Source: Liolophura sinensis | Lineage: Eukaryota; Mollusca; Polyplacophora; Chitonida; Chitonidae | DNA length: 64,000 nucleotides | Direction: 5' to 3' | Assembly: GCF_032854445.1 (NCBI RefSeq) | Contig: NC_088305.1 | Location: 20,199,717-20,263,716 of the forward strand | Shown here: one piece after another, positions 10,748-22,700 of the stretch | Layout: every line of letters starts with the position of its first letter | How positions within the stretch are numbered: the stretch's first letter is position 1 | Notes under the pieces: model-generated | Seen by the model: the letters and a program-made list of their open reading frames with translations, nothing else | Told to the model about the DNA's origin: nothing | Databases searched by the model: none | Made by a program: the position numbers and the translations under genes

Positions 10748-13700
10748 CTGAAATATGAAAGCACAGAAACTTTCTGACAAATTAGGAAAACACAAAAAAA
10801 AAAGCAAAAAAAAAATGTGAGGGGAACTCTACTGTTTGACGTTTTTCGCCCCCATATCGAGCAATGATCTCCCGTTTAAAACTTAAGTATATTAGGATAA
10901 TAGCTTCAAATCATAACAGGGGCCTCCGTGGCTCAGTCGGTTAGCGCGCTAGCGCAGCGTAATGACCCAGGAGCCTCTCACCAATGCGGTCGCTGTGAGT
11001 TCAAGTCCAGCTCATGCTGGCATCCTCTCCGGCCGTAAGTGGGAAGGTTTGCGTGCAACCTGCGGATGGGCTCCCCCGGGGGATTGACCCGGGCTCTGCC
11101 CGGTTTCCACCCACCATAATGCTGGCCGCCGTCGTATAAGTGAAATATTCTTGAGTACGGCGTAAAACACCAATCAAAAAAAAAAATAAATCATAACATT
11201 GTGCTAAACACAAGCCAAATAAATAAACAAATATAGAGTAAATAAATAAACTAAATTAAATGACAATGTGCAAGTGCTTTGTCATCAGTTTGTTTTAATT
11301 AGGAAATAAGTGCTATATAGACCACTAAAAATATTGCATTTATACTGTATATGGCGGCGTTAAGGAGTGCGTAGAGGAAACAGGTCAGTTTCCTGTGGAA
11401 ACCGGGCCGTGAGGAAACCCCAGCCACTCGCATTGTACCTGCTAACTCTCCTGTCTTAGCCGAGTCTTATCCTCTTATCTTTGGTCAATGCCCAATCATT
11501 CATTCACTTAACAGTACATTTAGATTTATTTATTTATTTGATTGGTGTTTTATTTCACACTTAAGAATACTTCACTTATACGATGGCGACCAGCATTATG
11601 GCGGTAGGAAACCGAGTAGAGCCGTCCCTAAGGGAAAGTACACTTAAAGGTTTAAGATTGGAACGTTTTTACCCCAACGGCCTTTGGGGTACAAAATTAC
11701 AGTATAATTCAAAAGTGTCCTTTCTTGTTACAAACCGACTAAAAGAACGCCGTGAAATCAGGAACTCTCTCTCACGCACACACAAAGTATTTTCAAAAAT
11801 GGTGTAAAAATATACTCACCTCGCCATTCAGGAAGCAGAAGAGAATAGCCACGAAAAATCCCTGAATTGACAAGGTGATAATTTATCAACTTTGTCTCTT
11901 GGTGGAAAGTACAATGGTACACTTGATAAATTGAAAAGTAAAACGTGCAACACAGATTTGAAACTTTTACTTTGCTATAATGGCGGCGATCAAAGAACAA
12001 GTAGGTACCTACGCCTGTCTTTCGAGCAAATAGATAAAACAAGCCTTTAGAAAAATCCTGCCACAGCTCGCAGGTAATGAAGATGTCAGACAATGACACC
12101 ATCTGCTAAATTAAACACCCTAACCGTCCAATTTACTGGCTAATGAAAAAAACATATATAACCTAGCCTTTAAGATATACCTCTAGGTCCGTATTTATCA
12201 AACGTCATAAGGCTTAAGTCAAAAATTCAAACGCAGCTACAACTAAAATGTTTTGCTTTAGCAAGTTTAAAATTTGTATACTGATTCTTTACAACAGAAC
12301 AATGTACTCAGCACAAATTGAGTTATTTCCTGTTCTGAGTTTGGCTTGTTAAGGACATGCCATTTATGAATTACGTCTTAAGTTGCTTAATACATACAAG
12401 CCCTGCCTATAACACAACAAATGTTATAACTAAACATAGATGGTATAACATGTACGTTGTTTATACATCCAAGAACCCAGGCTATAGCAAGCAAGCTTAA
12501 GAGGGCATCGATACGAACATAGATATTTTCCCGAATCATTAAACTGTATGAGTTCACGGTTTCGCATTTTGAACGTAAATAAAGCCACGTGTTGCCGCTT
12601 GACCATTAAGTAAGCGGGGTTTGCCTATGTGGGCATTAACTTAGCCAGCTCTAGCTCTTTTCTGCATGCTGACAGTTTGTTTGCGTTCCAAGAACTGACC
12701 TACGTGTACATTTTAAGGCGACACTGTAAACTCGTGCACCTTTCGGCTTACTGTCGTCAGCAGCGAGTTAAAAACCCGACTGTGTAAAACCTCACTAATA
12801 TTTTGTGAGCTTGGACTTGAACTTGCAATGTGGATTTGAAAAGATACTTATGGAGTCAGAAACATTCTTACCTGAAAAGAGTTAAAAAACATCTCAAAAT
12901 AAAGCTTGACTAATTCGCTCCTGCCATTGTCGTCAATACGATCAGGAAGTCCTAGAAACACCATATAGTGAATTCCAAACAATGGGATCAAAACCAGCGT
13001 GGACTTGGCCAGCTTTCTGTAGAATAGAAACCGATTGACAGAAATGACCTAGAATTCTTATGATGCACCTCCAAAGAACATTATTCAGTTCCCAAACAAT
13101 TCTTATCATTTACTATTTTCAAAAATTTAAAAATCTACATTATAGCAGAATACGGTGATTTGGGATTTCCCAAATTGTCCACATCGGAATTTAAGAGTTA
13201 AAAGATGATGATTTAAAAAAAAAATGGGGTTAATGATGTAAACAGTCAGTATTCTGAAGTCATAAAGCATGGGATCGTCTCGCAGAGAGAATATTATGAC
13301 GATGCATGGAGAAGTTAGGTATAATCATGTTCAAAATTATGACCTAAGCATCCGGTGTGGCATACTGGAAATCAAAATAACCCATCTAAATTTATTGTTG
13401 CACAATTATGTTGTAGAGCAATATCTGGCAATTTTATTAGAAAATCGGAGATTTCACAATGCAGAAATGAATGTGTTTATCATCATTACTGTAGTGCGAT
13501 TTGCTTAGAATACATAGACAACCTGCGGATGGTCGTGGGTTTCCCCAGGCACTGCCCGGTTTCCTCCCAATATCACGAATGAAGCCATTGTGACTTACCC
13601 TAATCCTACAGTTGTGTGTGAAACACTAGTTGTACTTGATTGTCCCGTCCAGTTGTACGTGGAAGAGTAGTTGTATTAAACTGTTTACACTGTGCGGTTG

Positions 13701-16700
13701 TATGTGGCTAAGTACCGTAATTGTATCTTACTCTAATAGTACAGTTGTATGCGAAAGAATAATTGCACTGGACTGTCCGTACAGCTGTACGTGGAAGAGT
13801 AGTTGTACTTAACTGGTAACACCGTACGGTTGTATGTGGCGAAGTACCGTAATTGTATCTTACTCTAATAGTACAGTTGTATGCGAAAGAGCAATTGCGC
13901 TGGACTGTCCGCACAGTTGTACGCGATCAGATTGATTGAATGATTTATGGCTTAACGCCACATGGGCAATATTTCGGCATAACGTGATCAGATAGTTGTA
14001 ACTAACGCTACCGTACTTGAATGGTAATGCTTGTACCTGACATTACCATGGAGTTGTACGTGAAACCACAGCTGCACGTAAGTCATTGTACAATAAATTT
14101 GTACAAGACACTCCTACAGATGTAGCTCTAAGTGATTGTATAATATAATTGGACGCCACATAGTTCAGCCGTACAGCGAAAAAGTATCATAAAATGTTCG
14201 TGGTATGTGGTACATGACCAACGTGGCCTCCTGTCAAATTACCTTCATACCAGTACACAAACGCGTGACTCTAAATTTACTTGTACCTGACCCTACCTTT
14301 CAAGCGTACACGATAAGTAGCTGTAGGAAACTGTTTACCTATATGTACCTGTACGTGACAAGTAAGTGTGTGTGACTGCCTGTCTCCATTGTATACCTGT
14401 ACATGACGAGTAGTTGAGCATAAATGACTGTCTATTTATACTTGTACGTGACAAGTGGTTGTACGTGACTGACTACTTATACCTGTACGTGAGAAGTGGT
14501 TGTACGTGACTGCCTACTTATACCTGCACATGACAGAGTATTTATGCGTGTCTGTCTACTTATACCTTTACGTGACAAGCAGTTGAATGTGACTGCTTAC
14601 TTATACATGACTGCAGTTGTATGTGATCGCATACTTATACCTGTAAGTGACCAAGAGTCCTGCGTGACTGCCTACTTATACCTGTTCGTGACTGCCTACG
14701 TATACCTGTACGTGGCTGCCTACGTATACCTGTACGTAACTGCCTACCTGTATCTGTACGTGACTGCCTACTTATACCTGTACGTGACTGCCTACTTATA
14801 CCTGTGCGTGAGTGCCTACCTGTACCTGTACGTGACTGCCTACTTATACCTGTACGTGACTGCCTATGTATACCTGTACCTGACCTCCTGTACGTGACTG
14901 CCTAGTTATACCTATACGTAACTGCCTACTTATACCTGTACGTGACTGCCTACTTATACCTGTACCTGATTGCCTACTTATACCTGTACATGACCGCCTA
15001 CCTGTACCTGTATTTTTGGGCTTCCTGAGAATTTCCGGCGTTCAGTTTGGTAAACAACAACCTCACAATGTTGAGGAAAAATAAAAAGTTAACCTGGAAA
15101 GAAAAACAAAATAAGCAAGACAATACTCATGTCCTAATGAACTAAGTCATTATAAATAATGTTTACTAGAGACAAGTTTCAATCTTGTTGACCGGAAATC
15201 TTGCTCCCTCAGAGAGCATTGCGTTCACTCGATATGCGTCCTTCCTCGCAGCGGAATACATGTAGATCACTGTGCACATACTTAAACAGCGCGGAAATTG
15301 TATAAAAACTTTTAAAACTAATAAAACGTCCTTTCTCTTAGAACATGCCATTTTTTACCATTTACTGAAATGTAGAGACAAATCGAGATTCAGTGAACAA
15401 GCTGATAGTTCATTCAAACATTTTGTTTTCAATTTAAGGACCCAGTGGCACTCATCAATAATTTACACAATTTGAAAGAAATAATAAATATATTATGTCA
15501 ATATTCTACTGCGAGATTTACCAAAATAGTAGCGACAATCGGCCCCCGCATGATCCAAAAGTAGCCGGGGGTTTGGTGTGTATTCCAGCATCTGTAAATT
15601 AGATATTAAATAATTGACTATAAAATAAGGCAAATCAGAGCCAAGAACACATTAGTGAGTCAAACACGGATATTCAAAGCCAAGTGCATTACCACTGTCA
15701 ATCAGTTAAAAGCAATTTTATTGGCAATATATTCATTTCTGTTGGCCAGTTGTAAGAACTAATTTCTATAATCAGTTATTTTTAATACAGGTGGGTAGAT
15801 AACATACCTGTCCGTGTCAAGATGCCCACAAAGAGAACGTAGAACGAAAAATTTGATACACCATACTGACGATGAATTATCAATTAACACCATAAAACCG
15901 TAATTGTATATTATGCACATCAAAGGAGTGTGTATTTATTTATTTATTTGACTGTTGTTTTACGCCGTGCTAAGGAATATTTTACTTATACGACGGCGGC
16001 CAGTATTATGGTGGAAGGAAACCAGGCAGAGCCTGAGTGAAACCCACGACCATCTGATAACGCATTACTCATGTATTGCAACTTAAGAACATTGTGGCCA
16101 ATCCAGCTTGGACCCGAGTCGCCAGTGCGCGAAAAAAGGTTCTACGTCATATTCTTGGTGAAGAGGCTAAGTAACATACATGGAGTTTTCCTTAAATTTT
16201 GTGAAAAAATACATTTGTACATATAATATTACTTTTCCAGCTGGAACTCAGTTACAGTTTTCTACTAATATATTACCCTACAATCCAAACAAATTTTACA
16301 ACAATTTTTTTTTAACTAACAGACCTTTCAGACTCAGGAAAGGAAAATAACTCAGTCATGCGATTTAGACCCAATGCAGGAATGTGCACTTACCATACAA
16401 CAATAAAGACAGAATAACAAAAACAAAACTAAAGAATACTTACAGATCATTTTCCAAAAACACTCGAACAATGACCCAGGGTATGACGGAGAGTAACGGA
16501 CCACCTGAAACATACGACTGTTTGATTGGATGATTGATTGATAGAATTATTCCCACATATGGATGTTTTCAGTAGCTCATAACATAATTTAGATATTTGA
16601 TTAAACAAAGCATATGCTCAGTGAATTTACCACTTCATAAAATACTCTGTACATTGTTTATTCACACACGGCACATTTGTCTATAACCGAATTATTGCTT

Positions 16701-19700
16701 TCCTGTTGGATGTTTAACCATAAAGGCAGGAACTTCTGTGTGTATGTCTGTCTGTTTTCTGTCTGTCTATATGCACGCATGTCCTTCCATTGTCTCCACA
16801 ACTATGCATCCGATCGACATCATATCTGCCGGGTGTATCGCGGAGGACTGAATTTGAAGGAACTCGAAAAATGGCGTGATGCATATGCAAATTAGGCTAT
16901 GATGACGTCATAAATCTTTCGCTGGGCTTTCAACTAGCTATGGAATACATACTCTATGAAGTAGAGGCATGTCATTTACACCGAGTAGCAGGTATGAATC
17001 ATATTCAGTGCACATGTCAACTTCACAGGAGGACAACAAAAAAAGCCAGCGCAAGTGTGACTGTCTAACAGTCGACACGCGCACGTCTCTAGTAGGGAAG
17101 GGGACTTACACCATCCAGACAGGATGTACCAACGGATACCGCTCTTCTCTGAGAAAACTCCGACTGTCAGGAGAGTGTGAAGGTAAAGACCCTCCACGAA
17201 TATCCACATGTAGTTGGAACCTAGAATGTAGTTAAATATTGTGAAGAATAACCGGCATTCCCAGTGCTGCAAGGGAAAATAAAAGTTCACGTCAAACATA
17301 ATAGCTTTGTGAATCTTATTCACTGATTTGGTTAATCGTTATGGTTTAAGATTAATTTCTGCCCAAAGGCGCGAAATGGAAATCATGTTTTCGTGATAGA
17401 ATTGGAGTCATTTATCTATGTATCTTGTCCAAAATTGGGAAAAAAATTCAAAAGCAGCAAAACTTGTTCAGAACTGTCAGAAAAGAGATACTGGTCTGCT
17501 GAAAGGACGCCGCAATCGTATAAGTGGAAATTTATTGAGTATCAAAATCTGAAAGGACAAGATTTATTAATTTCATTGGTATTTTACGCCGTACTCAAGA
17601 ATATTTCACTTCTGCGACGGGTTTGACGCACGGCGAGATAAATGATCGGTAAATTAATTTAAAATAACATTTTTCACAAGTCATAGCATAGAGTAGGGCT
17701 GTTTTTACTCGAAACTCCCCTATTGATAACAGCTTTCAACTTAGTATTCATGTGCACGTCCCCGGAGGCCTTCGTCCTTAAGACAACGTTGCAGAACAGC
17801 CCAGGAGATATTAATAAATATGTATTAGAGAAAGTCACCACACAAAATGCTGGTTATTATAAATAATCAAAGCTCATTAATTCCTGAAACATGCGTGTTA
17901 TTTGTCACCGTGTGTCAAGCATGGTGAAACAGGTGAAGTACAATTGCTATCAGCGCTACCGCTTTGGTTTTACTGATGGTCATTTCTAAGAGCAAATGGT
18001 ACTGGGGGAACGAATAAATCTACATTACACTTCTTATCATACTGTGATATGATTCACCCTGTCAATTAGATATGGGTAGTTCAGGGCCAATACGACATGG
18101 GTAATGGGTGGGGAGCTTCCCGCTCGATGTCTGACTGACGTCGACCTGTTACATCCGCATCGTTCAGGGCCATCATGACATGGTTAATAGTGTAAGACGA
18201 CTTACCGGGCCGTCAGGAGAGAACTCAAGCTTTCCGCTTTCCGTCTCGATTACGTCAGACTGGAACCCCAAGCCTTGTACCAGTAGATTCTCTTTCATGA
18301 AGGACACGGCTGATCGGAGGATGAAGGACAAAAACAGGTTGATGTGAATTGTGTTACGAGGACAATGGAGTTTTCTGTAAAAATCAAAAAGACGCAGATA
18401 TAAAGAGATGAAAAAACTATAAGGAATTTATTTATAGATCTGGTCCATTTGTGTGTAAAACGTTTCGAGCACCGACATGTCGTTAAACAACAAATAAATA
18501 AATGACTTCATTAATAAATAAAAAAAATATGAAAAGAATGAATAAGATATAAATAAATAATTGAAATTCTCTGGGTAAGTTATGTATTAGAGTGAGAATT
18601 ACAAAGGAACGTTTCAATACAATGTTGAACAATCCAACGCATGCAGGTACTAAGTGTTATACTTACTTAAAGTAAAACATCAGGAACACAGCCAAAACCA
18701 ATGACACCATGGAGATTCCGTACCCTATGTTATAAATCAAGCGTATCCTCCACATGTGGGCCTGAAAAAAAAATCATACATTTTATTCTTTTTATTGGTG
18801 CTTTAACGCAACAATTAGTGATGATTCATTCATAACACAGTGGTAATGCTCGTGGCTGGCTGAAACCTTGTCAAGCCCGAAAGAAAAAAATAACAGCATC
18901 TAGTCAGGTAAATGCGGGTGAAATAGCGAGAGCGGGGTTCGAACTTGAGACCTCATTAATTCATGACTAGTTGTCTTTCAGGAGAATTCATTAAAATTCA
19001 TTCGTCAAAATTGGCATGGGGTCCTCATTGCATGTAAACTTTCCTTTCATGTGGAACTGACTGATGTCCAGGTTGAGGTCAAGAAAATTTTCAAGTATAT
19101 ATGCTCAAGTATATTCCGGTGGAAGACACCAAGGTAGTGAGATATCGAGTTTCTGGTTTGCTCTCACTGAGTGGATTTGACCCCTGTCAGTTGTTTGTCA
19201 GTATTGTGAAAAGTTTCATGGGTCAGCATCTATCAGGACTTTGAGTGGAATTTTTTAATCCATTGGACAAGGATTAGGTCCGGAACGTTAGGCGCTAACA
19301 GATTGGGGCGCAGTGCTGTAATTTATTTATTTGATTGGTGTTTTACGCCGTACTCAAGAATATTTCATTTATACGACGGCGGCCAGCATTATGGTGGGTG
19401 GACACCGGGCAGAGCCCGGGGAGAAACCCACGACCATCCGCAGGTTGCTCACAGACCTTCCCACTTACGGCCGGAGAGGAAGCCAGCACGAGCTGGACTT
19501 GAACTCACAGCGACCGCATTGGTGTGAGGCTCCTGGGTCATTACGCTGCGCTAGCGCGCTAACCGACTGAGCCACGGAGGCCCCTCGCAGTGCTGTAAGG
19601 ACAAACGTTAAGACGTCATTAAGTAAATGGAAAATTCATTGTGGATATTGAGTCGTGCATAGCCTTTATGGGTCAGAAAAGTCAGTGCAAATCTCCCACT

Positions 19701-22700
19701 CACCCCATCCCGTTCGTCACCGTTAAAAAAACAGAGTGTTTCTTTTAACATAAAATATTGGCTTAAAATATAAATGAAGCAAGCGAATAAACACTTGACT
19801 GCATATTTATCACCATTAACTAAAGTATAAACCATTCCTTTCATCATTTTAACCGAGGAAGTGATAAACTCACAGGGGGTTCTTCTAAACTAAAACGGTC
19901 TACTTAAGAAGCGTTTGTGGGGTCTGTGTGTGATACAGGCGTTATTGTCCCCACCCTAACTATTTCATCTTTTAAATGATTTAGAGAGTGTTTACCCACT
20001 GATGTCTCCGAGCTATGGTTGTGTCTCACTGATAAGCTTAGTACTTGTAAGAAGTATGCTACAGACGAACACTGTAGTTCAAAATATCTGTCCGCGTACG
20101 AAAATAGTGAGGGCGATGATGGTTTTGAGGGGAGGGTTGGCTGAAGGCATGTAGACGCACCCGCGGGTCTTCGTTATCGCAGGCGGAGTCTTCCAGACCC
20201 GACACCGTTAGGTTATCTCTATCTCTGACCCGATTCGCTCTATTCATGATGACTAGAACATAAACCCTTGTCATATGTGTCGTGGGACAGACCGCTGTTT
20301 ATCAATCAGATGTTATCCCGCACAGAGCGGGAAGAGGCGAGAAGTTAACATGGTGTACGTTCTCTCAACACTGATATCAGAAAACACAAACCTCTCGTTC
20401 CATGTGTCTACAAAACAACCCCAAACAGATGAAATACGTGCTGCCACTCGCGTTTGACTGCTGATGTCATGGGGCCCCCTTGGCCGAGGTGGTAAGCGCC
20501 AGCGCGGGGCAATGGCCCAGTAGCCTCCCACCAATGCGGTCGCTGTGAGTTCAAGTCCTGCTCATGCTTACTTCTTCTCCGGCCGTATGTGTGAAAGTCT
20601 TCGAGCAACCTGCGGATGGTCGTGGGTTTCCCCACGGGCTCTGTCCGGCTTTCCTCCACCATAATGATTTCCACCGTTGTATAAAAGAAATATTCTTGGG
20701 TATGGCGTAAAACACCAATCAAATAAATAAATAAATAAATCATTCAGGCTCAGTCAGTTCTAAGAGGGTACATGTTGTCGAGACCATTTTTGCGTTATGT
20801 ATCGGTACACTAAATATTGAGTCGATACCAATTAAATAAATCTGTATTACTGAATGTAAGAATGATTACGCCACTTTGGCAAAATTAAAGCCATATACAG
20901 TGACGAGAACATTCTTAATCCAGGATTTTGCTTGTTACATGTCGTAGTGAAGAAAAATCAAAGATTGCCGCATTCGTGATATTTCTTATTACTCAAATCA
21001 ACTCAAGAATCAAAACTACTGTAAACTTCAAGAACAAAATGGACATTTTCCAGGCGGACAAACTTTCGTGGATAAATTTTCGTTAACGTATGATGTATCC
21101 TATATGACCATATCGCTTTGAAAACCGAAAGAGCGCTATTTCGGAAAACAACGATACAACCTAGATGAAAACAGGACAGTGTATTTTCACGAAATGGCTC
21201 TCGTTGTTCAATTCCTGTGTTCTAGGCGTCAGGCGTGCTAATGGATATACTCAAGACTGGTAACAAGCAGTTCTCGAATTTTCGAACCTGACTTCGGATG
21301 ATATTTCGGTTTTTCGGGCCACATTAGCTTGAACTCTATTTATGACTTTTCTGATGGTGGAATTTCACTGTATAAGCATCATTAGTTTTTGCATCGCCTC
21401 AATTGATGCTTTTACGAACTGTGACAATAAGTGCGCGACAGAGGCATCTGGTGTCAGACTAGAATTATATAAAGTTAAGAAATTCGAGTTTGAAATCTCA
21501 CGTGGATGTCCTGCTTGGAATGGCCTAGCACTACTGAAAACTGATTGATCACTGTTTCTCTTTTGCACTCTACCGAACTTTCTCAAATGTATATTAATTC
21601 TAACTTTCTCAAATGTATATTAATTCTAACTTTCTCAAATGTATATTAATTAATTCTGAATGTTCCATATTTTGTTTTCAGAGCCAGACGAGTGGGAATA
21701 CGACTACCGAATTAGACGCTTGTATGTGAAATTCTAGACTTACCTCTGAAGAAACAGAATAAAAGTACGATGACAGAAAAGAACTTACGGCCACCAACTC
21801 GGGGATGTCAAACACGTCATCTGTGGACTGAGGGACAGTACAGCTGGAGTAATTCGTCCACGATTTGTTACTGGAGTGCTTCATATACCAGGAGCCGTCC
21901 GAAAGGCATGCGCGCGTAGCTCTGGCTGGAGACACAACATCAACAACAAAGGTACGATAGCTGATTGGTTGGTTTATTGACTGATTGATTGGTTAATAAA
22001 TTGATTAATTGAATAATGATTTGATCGATCGTTTAATGGCTTCCTCAAGACGTTTTCACTAAACCCATGGCGGTCAGTTTTACGGGTAGAGATAACCGGA
22101 TGGCCCGGGGTTAAATCACCAATCAAAATACTCAGGCACTTTCCCCCAAGGGCTCCTCGACGATCGTGTATTCTCATCCCCAAAGGCCACCACCAACAGA
22201 GAGGGAGAACAAATCCACACAGTCACTGACCAAGATCGGGTTTGAACCCACATCTCGTGTGTCCATTCGATTCAGCCATAGTCAGCTTCCCATTGGGCTT
22301 CTATATGCTCTTGTCAACAGATAGCTAATATTGGCAGAGATAGACACTTGCTGGCCCAGTCGTTTAAGACGTCACGGGATGACGTCTTCGAATCCGGACC
22401 CGGTATAGGTCCGGCAGCTGCGTAAAGTGAGGTGGTTCGTCATGTACCTAGCGAAGGGCGGTGGTTTCTTTCACCCATAGACCTGACCAATATCCTGTAA
22501 GTGAAATATTCCTGAGAATGCTGTATAACTTCTATCAAACAAACGGATGAATATATTAATTTTGGGGTAAATGGCCATAAATAAAGCAGTATTGGGTTTG
22601 ATATAAGGTGAAGCGGAATGGTATTAAAAAGAGACCCCTCACCGGAAGTGTTGAAGCCGTTGATATACGCGGGGCAGGGTTGTGTGGCGGTGACGCCCGC

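Noticed and set aside
10471-10758. A plus-strand frame opposite the last GPCR exon
   Set aside because: Shadow of the receptor tail on the other strand.
13600-15007. Regular spaced repeats as a possible CRISPR array
   Set aside because: The units are contiguous with no unique spacers, and the context is a eukaryotic intron.
15808-15865. An exon-like 58-bp segment reading YGVSNFSFYVLFVGILTRT between AG and GT, resembling TM5
   Set aside because: It lies between the TM4 and TM5a exons, out of order, its phases do not fit either neighbour, and the true TM5/ICL3 exon was found at 15008-15093.
20059-20274. A minus-strand frame (MTRVYVLVIMNRANRVRDRD...) inside a GPCR intron
   Set aside because: No domain, no phase-compatible splice sites, and the flanking receptor exons already join in phase without it.
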